From Nocardia carnea NBRC 14403 (lineage in GTDB: Bacteria > Actinomycetota > Actinomycetes > Mycobacteriales > Mycobacteriaceae): a stretch of DNA of 64,000 nt. Shown piece after piece: positions 18,701-28,300 of the stretch; position 1 is the stretch's first letter; each line of letters starts with the position of its first letter. Location: NCBI RefSeq assembly GCF_000308515.1, contig NZ_BAFV01000013.1:124001-188000 (forward strand). Reading direction: 5' to 3'. The position numbers and the translations under genes were made by a program. The notes under the pieces were generated by a model. That model saw only the letters and a list, made by a program, of their open reading frames with translations, searched no databases and had not been told where the DNA came from.

Positions 18701-21700
18701 CTCCGTCGGAGTTCTATCGATTCATCGAGGCCGACAGCATCACGAACGCCCCGGATGAGACGTCCGCCCTGCGGTATGTGGTGCTGGGCGGCGAAGCCCT
18801 CGACCTGCGCCGCCTGCGGCCCTGGTACGAGCGCCACGGCGCCTCAGCGGGCAGCGAAAGGGACGCGCCGTGGCTGGTGAATATGTACGGCACCACCGAA
18901 ACGACCGTGCACGCCTCGTACCTGATCTTGGACGAAAATCTGGTGGACCACCCGGCCAGTGTGATCGGGCGGGCGTTGCCGGGCCTGGACGCGCTCGTCC
19001 TCGACGATCGGCTACAGCCCGCACCGGTGGGCGTGCCCGGCGAAATCTACGTGGCGGGCGCCCAACTGGGCCGCGGCTACCTGGACCGGCCCGGACTCAC
19101 CGCGACACGATTCGTGGCCGACCCCTTCGGCGTGCCGGGGTCGCGGATGTACCGGTCCGGGGATTTCGGGCGGTGGGCAGGATTCGCCGGACGCGCCAAC
19201 CTGGAGTACACCGGTCGACGGCAGCCGCGCGAGTCGTGGGCCGGGCCCGAAGTAGTCGACGTCGTCTCCCTCGAACCTCCAGGGGAGCGCGCGCCATATA
19301 CGGAGCCTGCGGGTCGTACGGAAACCGTTGTCGCCGAGGTGTTCGCCGAACTACTCGACGACGACCGGATCGGCGCGGACGACGATTTCTTCGTCCTCGG
19401 CGGTAATTCGCTGCTGGCCAGCCGGGCAGTGTCCCGTATCAACGAAGCGCTGGGCGCCGATCTCACCCTGCGCACGGTGTTCGAAGCCCCCGTTGTCTCC
19501 GCGCTGGCCGCCCGGGTGGTACCCGGGGCCGCCCGGGCGGCGCAGCGGCCGGCCCTGGACCGGGCCGAGCGGCCGGAGCGGATCCCGCTCGCGCCCAACC
19601 AGCACCGGATATGGCTGCGGGGCCGGGCAGACCCGGGCGCGCACAATATCGTGCTCGCCGTGGGACTCACCGGTGCGCTCGACACCTCGGCGCTGCGGTA
19701 CGCGATCTCGGATCTATTGGAACGCCACGAACCGCTGCGCACCCGCTACCCGGTGGGACCGGACGGGGTGCCGTATCAGGACATCCTGCCGGTGGCCCAG
19801 GTACTACGGGGCGGCCTGGAGATCGCGGATACCGACGACCCATCCGGCAGGATCGCCGAATTGCGCGCCACCGCGTTCGATATCACCACCGCGGCGCCGA
19901 TCCGTGGACTGCTGCTCGGCACCGGCGCCGACCAGCATATCCTCGCGCTGGTGGCGCACCGGATCGCCGCGGACAGCGCGTCCCCGGCGCCGTTGCTGCG
20001 GGATCTCATGACCGCATACCTGGCGCGGGTGAGCGGGGAATCGCCACGCTGGTCGCCGCTACCGGTGCAGTACGCCGATTACGCAATCTGGCAGCGCGCT
20101 CTCCTCGGCGACGAAGAAGACGAGAATTCGCTCGCGGCACAGCAATTGGGATATTGGCAGAAACAGTTGCGGGGATCGGCCAGGAGCAGCGCGCTGCCAC
20201 CGGACCGGCTGCGCCCGCAACGGATATCGCTACCCGATGCCGCGATCGATATCGTCCTGCCCGCGCAGCTGCACCGGTCGCTGGATGCACTGGCCGAGGA
20301 ACGCGGCGCCACCGTCTTGCTGATCCTGCACGCGGCGGTGACCGCACTGCTGCACCGGTCGACCGGCTCCGGTGATATCGCGGTCGGCCGCCGGATCACC
20401 GGCCGCGACGAACCGGCGCTGGCCGATCTGGTCGGCCGGTTCGCGAATACGGTTACCGTGCGAACGCGGGTCCGGGCCACACAGACCTTCATCGAGCTGC
20501 TGGACCGCACCCGGGAAACGAATCTGGCGGCCTCCGCCAACGCCGATACTCCTTTCGAACAGGTCCTGGACGCCGTAACACCCGCGGGCGAACCGCTGTT
20601 CGGTGTGTTGTTGTCGCTGCTCGACACACCGGCCGTCGTGAATCTGCCCGGGCTGACGGTCCGCGGATTGGATCACGGCATCTCGGACGCGGAGGTCGAT
20701 CTGCGAATAGATATGGATCCGCACCGCGAGCGAGACGGTGCTCCCGGCGAGCTCCGGATCGCGCTGGCGTACCGCACCGACCTGTTCGACGAGGAGACGG
20801 TGCTCTCGTTCGGCGACCGGTTGACCCGGATCCTCACCGCGGTCGCCGCGGAGCCGAGGTTGCGGGTCGGGGATATCGATATCATCGGCGATTCCGCCCC
20901 GGAGCCGGCTGCCGAACCCACTGATACAGCAGACGCGGCATCCGGCTCCGAATCAGTGGTTTCGGCGGATGTGCCGGACGCTGGGGCCGGTGGTGGACCG
21001 GCGGGTTCGGCGGAGGTGCCGGGCATCACGCCCGATGATGAGGCAGTGGTTCCGGCAGGTATGGCGGCTACTGCGTCCGGTGGTGGGTCGGTTGATCCGG
21101 CGGGTATATCGGGCAATACATCCGGGGACGAGTCGGCTGTTGCGGCGGGTTCGACCGGGATCGCGACGGTTGAAACGGGCGTTGCGGCGCGTTCGCCCGC
21201 CTCGGCAGCATTCGTACCGCCGGATACGGCGGGGAGCGAATTTACTGCCGGGCCGGCGGTTTCGGCAGCGACCGCGGGTATCGCGCTCGCCCGGACCCTT
21301 ACGGTCTCCGTGGAAGACGAACCGGACGGACCGGCCGTGGTCCGCGGCGACGAGGTGATGACCTACCAGGAACTGGATACCCGTTCGTCCCGGTTGGCGC
21401 GGGTCCTGATCGCCCGCGGGTGCGGGCCGGGGACCGGGGTGGTGACCGCGTTCGACCGTGACATGGATTCGGTGGTGGTCACCTGGGCGGTACTCAAAGC
21501 CGGTGCGGCACTGGTGCCCGCCGACGCCGTGCGGGTGGCGGCGACCGCAGGTCTGGTGGTGGAGTTCGGTATGGCGGTGACCGCCGCGCCGAGGAAGCCG
21601 GAGGTGGAGTGGCTGGTACTGGACGGTCCGGCTATGCAAACCGAGATGGGCCGGCAGTCCGCGCGGCCGGTCACCCACGCACACCGGGTACGGCCGTTGC

Positions 21701-22095
21701 GCGGCGGCGATCTCGTGGTGGTGGACGCCACCGGCCGGCGGGTGACCTACGACCGGCTGGCGGCCGCGGTGGCGCGGGTACATGCCGCCACCGAGCTGAC
21801 CTACGAGGCCAGGACATACGGTTACGGCCGCGGTGACGGTCCGGCGGCGGTGACGGAGTTCGTGGCGGCCGGGGCCGCAGGCGCAACGGTGGTCCTGCCC
21901 CTCGGCGACGTCCGGAGGGCGACTCCTGCCGAGGAATGGATCACCCATCTGTGGTCCGACAACGAGGGACTCGGGTTCCTGCATCCCGGATCACTACCCG
22001 ACCTGACCGCGCTGATCCTGGCGGACGGCGGTCCACCCGGACCGGCATGGCACGGGGTTGCCTGGGTGCTGGACCTACCGGCTCTGATCGGCTGA
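12787..22095 (+). CDS. Giant NRPS-like protein 1 with degenerate catalytic motifs
   Basis: 3102 aa in one open frame; ATG 12811 is an alternative start. Domains by eye: adenylation A1 (residues ~30-420), disordered linker, epimerization-type E1 (~605-1050), condensation C1 (~1080-1500), half condensation C2 with only the C-terminal lobe (~1518-1729), A2 (~1729-2150), carrier domain with LGGNS (Ser2208), C3 (~2258-2700), disordered linker, and truncated A3 (~2835-3102). The HHxxxDG sites read HQ (739-740), HP (1211-1212) and HR (2391-2392), so the catalytic second His is gone. A1 has PGGPTGELVG (191-200) and A2 has HPAAPTGLTH where the SGTTGxPKG loop belongs. A2 has Gly1927 where the substrate-amine Asp of FDxS is expected. 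A8 and A10 are absent. YGTTETT, YRTGDL-like and carrier motifs persist. No thioesterase. A scaffold or decaying synthetase are both possible. Confidence 0.85.
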   Translation: MREGECTRMETARRSPRGSRRRRAGTPPLGQLLTAAVESAADEVAIRYNPTGAPADQLELTYRELDQRSSQVARELIERGIGPGDVVAIGIARSPESVLSVWAVAKTGAAHVFIDPAAPAGRIASIATDSGAAFGLTTSKYRRVLGRALYWIELDDPVQADRIARRPRHPLSYADRIRTLDERHPAYITYPGGPTGELVGIVVPHAGLGAVVAAVGDSYGISSDSRVVHSCPPTVDIAVLELLLTCTAGATLVIAPADVSGGRELGELIHREQVTHLITTAAVAESVDPAGLDELALVAVVGDRNGSAPTGRWAREHCFVTSYGCSEAGIVATNTGPAPPDRPGTIGTAAAGVEMLVLDARLRPVLAGEAGELYLAGAVLAQGYANLPARTSARFVAVPGGGRPGTRMYRTGDLARHVETPWGWEIEFLGSADSRPQAHGGDLPAFPAESRPAPATPAAFVHTGDYSRATGGEPDLGALPEPMLEWPDSHSAAETPTAAVNGAITESAAEATAGARPATPLPEIPGRPGLPGGSELPGGAGLQGDAGLGSDAGLRGDAGSTSHADLMGVRGLVGDAGLLDGSRPATRGGEPGFAWTATDTATGGMGEVPLTPLLDRYLAGGVFPGFAQSVVLSLPEGIDRAGLAATVGAVSARHEMLRAQVVTEGDRYRFEVPDYPPGTGVLISEVEVPAGAGGTGPAEIVRAATNSAVAQLDPLGGRMVAATWLRRPGARDALLLAVHQYVVDTASWRIVVDDLARAWERMAAGRDVELPPTGISFRTCAHTLATADRDSENIYWREVLATPDPLLGTRPADPATDTHGAVCRFAVEVPAGIAGKVRAELPDRYGTGADDPLVAALALAVRNWRLRRGVDCAFTRVRLEGDGRSSAILSEVDIARTVGRFSTEYPVALDLSGIAGDAALRGGAETAALLQTVCEQLDAVPDGGAGFGALHPATPGEPGAAPAQIGFTCRDGGVAERADPAWSPTGELGDVPAEPDPGMPVDLVVDIDAVVRADGALTVVFGYLADIVDESAVRELAGDWLAAVRALARHAGDPAASGFDSLLIPVADAELEAWRAVHPRLAEVLPLGPLGTGLFFRSQLTADGADAMLFALELGGVVDLDRLHSAAQALTDRHPALRSVFTTGADGVPVQLVIETAEVPWRVVEDVGDYEMADLLATEHRTGFAVDSAPPLRFTVYRTVSGRTHCVLVAHPLLFDTASAAILLRDLLTLYGRHGDGAALPDPPAYREYLRWRAHGDAEAARARWSEVLRGARPTELGAVLAPPAQPEDGYGESVHALGEEETVAMAAYAVASGVTVETVVRALWALVLASLTGRADIVFGAVVPGRPPELGGADEMAGLLADTIPVRVRPEPGWTVRELLTRIQSEQATLLEHHYLDPAGIPPGATHLFDTVLAFDPDPVDAAGLRAAAGALDGLEVVDLTTRIDSPHPVTLVVEAGDRLLLRLRYRRDSVGELGAQALSGLLRALVGQLLAVPAQVALPAAGWWHAPTVLGDHGELPADRPRPATASRRSGVLRRELDSALHDALDIAAGQYDTNDFTVVQAALAVLLARLSGYRETAVGAFATKGSAAGLSVLHTDVNPADGFDALLVEAREAGAAALGTAGRGSERLGHLIDTLRTVAGRPPFRVLLSTDSEPAELPEKLDLRVDLVADGAGATLAFTYARDLFDAPTVGDHADRLLRILTAVAADPGVVVGDIDLHFPGERELVLREWNSAGAAVPPVTMVDLIEARARLDPAAPAVRSGDAVLSFDELLGRSYRVARGLIDAGAGPETLVAVAVPRTEDLPVALLGVLLTGAAYLPIDTVQPVFPETQSVVVLTVATTLDAVPAGMPVVVVEETTHHSANPVTDTDRRAPLWPDNLMYAAHPAAPTGLTHRNVVELFANTQLLFDFDDADIWALFHPVTSGFSVWELWCALAGGGCVVVVGAETADSPQRFRELLVRERVTVIGQTPSEFYRFIEADSITNAPDETSALRYVVLGGEALDLRRLRPWYERHGASAGSERDAPWLVNMYGTTETTVHASYLILDENLVDHPASVIGRALPGLDALVLDDRLQPAPVGVPGEIYVAGAQLGRGYLDRPGLTATRFVADPFGVPGSRMYRSGDFGRWAGFAGRANLEYTGRRQPRESWAGPEVVDVVSLEPPGERAPYTEPAGRTETVVAEVFAELLDDDRIGADDDFFVLGGNSLLASRAVSRINEALGADLTLRTVFEAPVVSALAARVVPGAARAAQRPALDRAERPERIPLAPNQHRIWLRGRADPGAHNIVLAVGLTGALDTSALRYAISDLLERHEPLRTRYPVGPDGVPYQDILPVAQVLRGGLEIADTDDPSGRIAELRATAFDITTAAPIRGLLLGTGADQHILALVAHRIAADSASPAPLLRDLMTAYLARVSGESPRWSPLPVQYADYAIWQRALLGDEEDENSLAAQQLGYWQKQLRGSARSSALPPDRLRPQRISLPDAAIDIVLPAQLHRSLDALAEERGATVLLILHAAVTALLHRSTGSGDIAVGRRITGRDEPALADLVGRFANTVTVRTRVRATQTFIELLDRTRETNLAASANADTPFEQVLDAVTPAGEPLFGVLLSLLDTPAVVNLPGLTVRGLDHGISDAEVDLRIDMDPHRERDGAPGELRIALAYRTDLFDEETVLSFGDRLTRILTAVAAEPRLRVGDIDIIGDSAPEPAAEPTDTADAASGSESVVSADVPDAGAGGGPAGSAEVPGITPDDEAVVPAGMAATASGGGSVDPAGISGNTSGDESAVAAGSTGIATVETGVAARSPASAAFVPPDTAGSEFTAGPAVSAATAGIALARTLTVSVEDEPDGPAVVRGDEVMTYQELDTRSSRLARVLIARGCGPGTGVVTAFDRDMDSVVVTWAVLKAGAALVPADAVRVAATAGLVVEFGMAVTAAPRKPEVEWLVLDGPAMQTEMGRQSARPVTHAHRVRPLRGGDLVVVDATGRRVTYDRLAAAVARVHAATELTYEARTYGYGRGDGPAAVTEFVAAGAAGATVVLPLGDVRRATPAEEWITHLWSDNEGLGFLHPGSLPDLTALILADGGPPGPAWHGVAWVLDLPALIG
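14362..14532 (+). repeat. GLxGDAG-type tandem peptide repeat in the first linker
   Basis: Inside the first interdomain linker of NRPS-like protein 1 the coding sequence is an irregular tandem of 8-10 residue units such as GLPGGSEL, GLQGDAGL, GLRGDAG and GLVGDAGL. It is low complexity and predicted disordered, and probably grew by slippage in GC-rich DNA. Confidence 0.6.
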
Positions 22096-22305
22096 CGGCC
22101 TGCCGGTCCGGATACGGCCGGCCGGATGGTCGAACAGTGACCGGGGCGGTAACCTGCCGGGTGCCATACCGGGGACCGGCGGGTTGTGGCAGGCTGCCAC
22201 CATGCCGCGGCCACGGTCGGCGCGGCGGTGAAGTGCGATAGGCAGGCGAGGCGGATAGATGGATGCGGTAGTCGGTCAGCGGGATGACCTCCTCCGGAGC
22301 GCAGC

Positions 22306-25300
22306 ATGACGCGGCCGGTCCGGACCAGGCCGCAGCGAATCCGGCGGCCCCGCGTGACCACTCTGCCGCAACTGATCGCCAATGCCGTCGAAACGAATCC
22401 CGATGGTGTCGCGCTCGTCCTCGCCGACGGCACCGGGCCCTTGGAACAGGTCGGTTACGCCGATCTGGACGCCTGGTCCAGCCGGTTGGCGCGGTCGCTG
22501 ATAGCCCGCGGTATCGGCCCGGAGGACCTGGTCGCCGTGGCCATTCCGCGTTCGCTGGATGCCGTCCTCGCGGTGTGGGCCGTGGCCAAGACCGGTGCCG
22601 GGTTCGTCCCGATCGATCCGGCCTATCCACCGGGCTGGGTCGCGCACCTACTCGTCGACGCAGGTGCTGTCTACGGCCTGGCGGTGTCCTGGGTGCGCAA
22701 CGAACTGCCGGAAGAAATCGAATGGTTGCAGGTCGATACCGTCGATACGGCTCGTTCACTGGAGCAGTTCTCCGCCGACTCGGTCACCTACGCCGACCGC
22801 GTCCGCCCGTTGCGCGCCGAACATCCCGCCTACGTCACCTATGTCGCCGATGGCGAGACGTTGCCGGACGGGGTCGTGGTGACCCAGGCCGGACTGTCCG
22901 GTCTCTGTAGCGAACAGCAAGGTCGCTACCGGGTCGAACCCGATGACCGCACCCTGAACTTCGCGCCGCTGCCCTCGGATTCGTCGGTACTGGAACTGCT
23001 GCTGGCGCTGGGCGGCGCGGCGACCATGGTCGTGGTGTCCCCGCTGGTCTCGCGGGCCGACGAACTGGCCGCACTGCTGCGGCGCACCGGCACGACCCAT
23101 GCCTACCTGCCCGCGGACGCACTCGAACTGATCGACCCCGCCGGACTGGACGAACTGGGTGTGGTGATCGCCGGCCGGCGGCCGTGCCCGCCCGAGTCGG
23201 TGCAGCGCTGGGCGATTCCGGTGACCGGTGGTTCGTCCCGGGTCCTCTACCAGGGCTACGGCCCGGCCGAAGTCACCGTCATGACCAATATCAGCTCACC
23301 GCTGGTGCCGGGTGCTCCGCTCACTCTCGGCGCACCGATCCGCGGGGTGACGGCTCATATCCTGGACGAACAGCTCGCCGCGGTTCCCGACGGTGCGGTG
23401 GGCGAGTTGTACCTGGGTGGTCTGCAATTGGCACGTGGCTACCACCGCCGGCCCGGCCGGACCGCGCAACTGCTGATCGCCGACCCGTTCGCCGCGGACG
23501 GCTCCCGCCTCTACCGCACCGGTGACCTGGTGCGGCGCGGGTCCGGCGGTGCCATGGAATATGTGGGGCGGGTCGAGTTACCGGCTCTCGAAGGTCCCGC
23601 CGTGGTATCGCGACCGAGTCGCGGCGAAACAGCCGTACCCGTAGCGGGCGAACCCGCGGCACCGGAAACGCCGGCAGCATCCGGCCGGTGGCCCGCCGGT
23701 GACCTACCGGATTACGAGCAGAGCCTGCCGATTCGGGACCCGGCGGATCCGGACCGGCCGGTGCGGGACGCCGATCCGATGGCGAGCGGATTCGGGATGC
23801 CCGGATCGGATTCCGGTGCCGGAACCTCCGCGCCGCGCGGATCGGGCCCCGCGCCGAGCGGTTCGCCCGAGCCGGTATCCCAGGGCCACGGCTTCGCCGG
23901 TCACGCCGAGCTTTCCCCGGACTCGTCACCGGAGAAGGGCAGCCGGCTGGCCTCCGAACAGCGAGATATGGAACTGACGGGTCGCGGCTATCTCGAGATG
24001 CCCGACCGTCAGCAAACCCTTCCGGGCCGCGGCCCCCGAGGTGCCACGGAACCGTTCGAACCGGCGGTTGCCGATTCGCCCGGACCCGGTCTGTACGGCG
24101 AATCGGAATCAGCAGGACTCGGTGCAGCCGAACGGGCGGATCGCGCGGAACCTGCGGATTCGGGGTTGTCCCAGCCGGGATTCGCCGCGGCCCCCGATCG
24201 GCACCGGTTCGAGGATTCGACCGACGACTGGTTGCGTAGCGGCCAACAGCTCCCCGGACCCGTGGGGGGCCCCGGGGATCCCGCGAACCAGTTCCCGGCC
24301 GCCGCGGACCTATCGCCGGGCGCCGCCCTGCGGCCCACCGGCCCCGCGCCGATCCCCAGCGACGCCACCGCCTTCTACGAGAACCCGCTGTCCACCGGAC
24401 GGGAGCCGGACCGCGATACCGCGGCACCCGGGCCCGCACAGCCACTGGCCGCCCGGCCGGACTGGGCGGTACCTCCCGCCTGGTCCGCCGAGCAGGAGCT
24501 GCCGAATCCCTCCGGTGGCGGACCGGGCGTTCCGTCCGATCTGGACGAGGTGCGGCCGGCCGGGCCGCCGGACCCGGTGGAACGTCCCGCGACCATTCCG
24601 CTCTCACCCGGACAGTTGCGGTTGTGGGAACGTAACCAGACCGCGCCCGGTACCGCCGTCGAAACGATCACCGCGGCAATGCGGCTGTCCGGAACTCTGG
24701 ACGCCGCGGCCATGCAGGCCGCGGTCGCCGATGTGGTCGACCGGCACGAAACTCTGCGTACCGTCTACCCGGCGGGGGGCGCGGCACCGCAACAGGTGGT
24801 GCTGCCTCGCGAACAGGCCGTGCCCGAAGTGGTCGCCGAACCGGTGCCCGCCGCGGACCTGGGCGAATGGTTGCACGCGTTATCGCAAACCGATTTCGAC
24901 GCTGCAGCAGCCGACCAGGTCCCGGTACGGTTCGCGCTGGCCGAGCTGGGTCCGCGCGAACATGTGGTCGCGGTCGTGGTCCACCGGATCCTCGCCGACG
25001 ACGTCTCGGCCGGCCTGCTGCTCCGCGATCTGCTGCGGGCATTCCTCGGCCGCCGCAACCGGTCGCGGCCGCTGTGGCAGCCGCTGTCGATCCAATACCT
25101 CGACTATTTCCTCGGCCGCCGGGCCGAACTCGGCGATATCGCCGACCCGGATTCACTCGCCGCCCGGCGGCTTGCGTACTGGCGCGAGTACCTGGCCGAA
25201 CTGCCGCCGCGGCTCGAGTTCCCGGCCGATACCGCTGCTGCCACCGGCGAAGGTATGCACGCCTTCGATATCGGTACCCGCACCCATCGCCGGATCGCCG

Positions 25301-28300
25301 AAATCGCTCAGCGGGCCGGCACCTCCGAATTCATCGTGCTGCGGGCGGCCTTCGCGGTGCTGCTGGCCCGGTCGGCGGCGGTCACCGATATCGTGCTGGG
25401 CAGTTCCGTGCGCGGTAGTGACGAACGCGAACTCGACGACTCGATCGGCCCCTACGCCAACACCGTTATCCTGCGCACCCGTATCGACCCGGCCGAATCC
25501 TTTCTCGACCTGGTGCAACGCGTCGCGGAATCCGATCGCCGGGCCTTCGCCAACGCGGATCTGCCGTTCGAACTGCTCACCGAGGCACTCGGTATCGACG
25601 GCTCTCTGTTCGATGTGGCCATCGCACTGCGGCACACCGATATCCCGCGGTTGGAGATGCCGAGCCTGGCCACCGAACCCGTCGAGGTTCCCACCGCACC
25701 GGCCGGCGCGGCGTTACGCCTGGTCATCGATCCGCACCGGGCGCCCGACGGCGCCCCGGACGGAATCGCCGCCGCATTCCGCTTCGCGGCGGACCGGATC
25801 GGGCGCACCGCCGTCGTCGAGGTCGCGCGGCGATTCCAGCGGGTGCTCACCGTCGCCGGCGGCGACCCGGACGGCCCGGTCGGCGATATCGACCTCCTCT
25901 CGCGTGCCGACCTGGACCGACTGCTGGTGGTGTGGAACGACACCCGCTATCCGGTGGCGCCCGAACTCCTGCTCGACGGCTACCGCCGAACCGTCGCCAT
26001 CCGGCCCGATACGGTGGCCGTGGCCGATTCGGAAACCGAGCTGAGCTACCAGGAATTCGACGGCCGGGTCAACCGCCTGGCGCGCCGATTGATCGAGGCC
26101 GGGGTAGGCGCGGAAACAGTGGTGGGTATCGCCACCCGGTGCACTCCCGATCTCGTGGTCGCGATCTACGCCGTGCTCACCGCGGGCGGTGCCTACCTGC
26201 CGCTGGACCCTCGGGATCCGGCGCACTGGACCGCGCAGGTCCTCGATACCGCCGTACCGGCCGTGGTCTTGGCCGACCGCGCGAGCGAATCCCGGGCCGC
26301 CGAAGCCGTGCGCGCGAGCCGGCAGTCCGCACCGGTTCTCCTGGTCGATTCGGACGAGCTCGGACGGTACTCCACCGAACCCGTACGCTCCGCGGAACTG
26401 ACCCGCCCGGCACGGCCCGGTAACGCGGCCTGCGTGATGTGTGTATCGGCCGCCGCGGACGGACCCGAACTGGCGATCCTCACGCATACCGCCCTCAACA
26501 ACCAGATCACCCTGATGCTCGCCCAGTCCCCGCTGGGCTTCACCGATGTCTACCTGCAGCGCAATGCGGCCACCGCCGCCACCTCCCTCTGGGGTTTCTT
26601 CCTGCCGCTGCGCGCCGGTGCCGAACTGGTATTGACCGGGCCCGCGAATACCCGGCAGATCGCCGAAGCCGTTACCGCCCACGGGGTGACGGTCACCGAT
26701 TTCGGGCCGGCCGAACTCGCCGAATTCGCCGAACTCATCGAGCCTGGCCGAGTGGGCAGCCTGCGCGAGATCTTCGTGACCGGCGAACCGCTGGCGCCGG
26801 AAATCGTCTCCGCGCTGCGCACTCGCTGCGGCGCCCAGGTGCACAACCTGTACGGGACCTGCGAAACCGCGGTATCGGCCACCGCCTGGCCGGCCGCCGG
26901 ATCGGCCGAACGGTCGGTCCCGATCGGCCTGCCGCAGTGGAACACCCGGGTGTATGTCCTGGACTCCCGCCTGCGCCCGGTCCCGCCGGGCGTGCCCGGC
27001 GAACTGTATCTCGCAGGTGACCAGCTGGCCCGCGGATACGCCGACCGGGCCGCGCTCACAGCGGACCGTTTCGTGGCCAACCCCTTCGGTTACGGCCAGC
27101 GCATGTACCGGACCGGCGATCTGGTGCTGTGGCGCGACGCCACCCACACCACACCGCAGCGTCTGGACCTGCTCGGCCGCACCGACAACCAGGTCCGGTT
27201 CCGCGGCCACCGCCTCCGGCCACAGGTGATCGCGGCAGCCCTGCGCACACTGCCGGGGATCGCCGATGCCGCCGTTCTGTCGCGCACCGTCGCCGCGGGG
27301 ATCGACCCGACCGCTCCCGGCAGTCGCTCGGCCGTCTACGTGGTGCTCGAACCCGGCACCGATCCGGACCTCGACCGGGTCCGGGCCGGGCTCGCCCGGC
27401 TGTTGCCGGCCGCCCTCCTGCCGGTGGCGTACCAGGCCGTCGAACAGATTCCGTTGAACTCCGCGGGCGAACCCGACAGCGACCGGCTGCCGGACCCCGA
27501 CGAGATTCCGGCACTCACCACTGCATTCGAGCCGGATCCGGTGCAATCCGTCGCGCAGCTCGACAGTCGCGGCGGAGAGCCCGCTGCCGGAGTCGCGCAG
27601 ACCTCGACAGCCGACGTTTACGGGGCCGGCGATGTGCAGGCCGCGAACACCGACCCGTCGGATATCCGGAGCACGGCCGCGGGCGTCGTACGCGATACCG
27701 GCGCCGTGAACATGGCCGGTGGTGCCGCAGCGGAAACCGCGAACGCAGACCTGCCGGGTCGCGCCGGTGCCCGAGACACGGCCATGGACACGGCCGGCCG
27801 TACCGGGGGCCGAACCCGCGATGCTGCAAACACGATCGGCGCAACCTCCGCTGCCGATGCGGTCGGTGCTGCCGGGTCCGTGGAATCCGGGGTGGTCGAT
27901 CGCCCGGATACCGAGGCCGTCAGCGGCGCCGATCCTGCGACGGCCATCGGCGCGGATACTCGGCCGGAGGACAGTGCTGTCGTCGATACCGGCGCCGCGG
28001 AGTTCGCGGGTGCCGGTGTGCGTTCCGGATCCGGCGTAGTCGACGGCGAGCGCGATACCGCCGCGAACGATACGGATACTTCCCGGAACCCGGGCGACAC
28101 TGCGGCGGTTTCCGAACCGCAGCGCGGACCGGCTGCCGAGGGCGAGAGTTCGGGTGGCTCCGAGGTTTACGGAGAACTCCCCGCGACCCCGACGGTGATC
28201 CGTCTCCTCGACAATCCACTGCCGGGGGTCGAAGTCCGATCGATCGTGCTGGACCTGCCTGCCGGCCGGCCGCTCGACCACACCGAAGCAGTGGTTCGTG

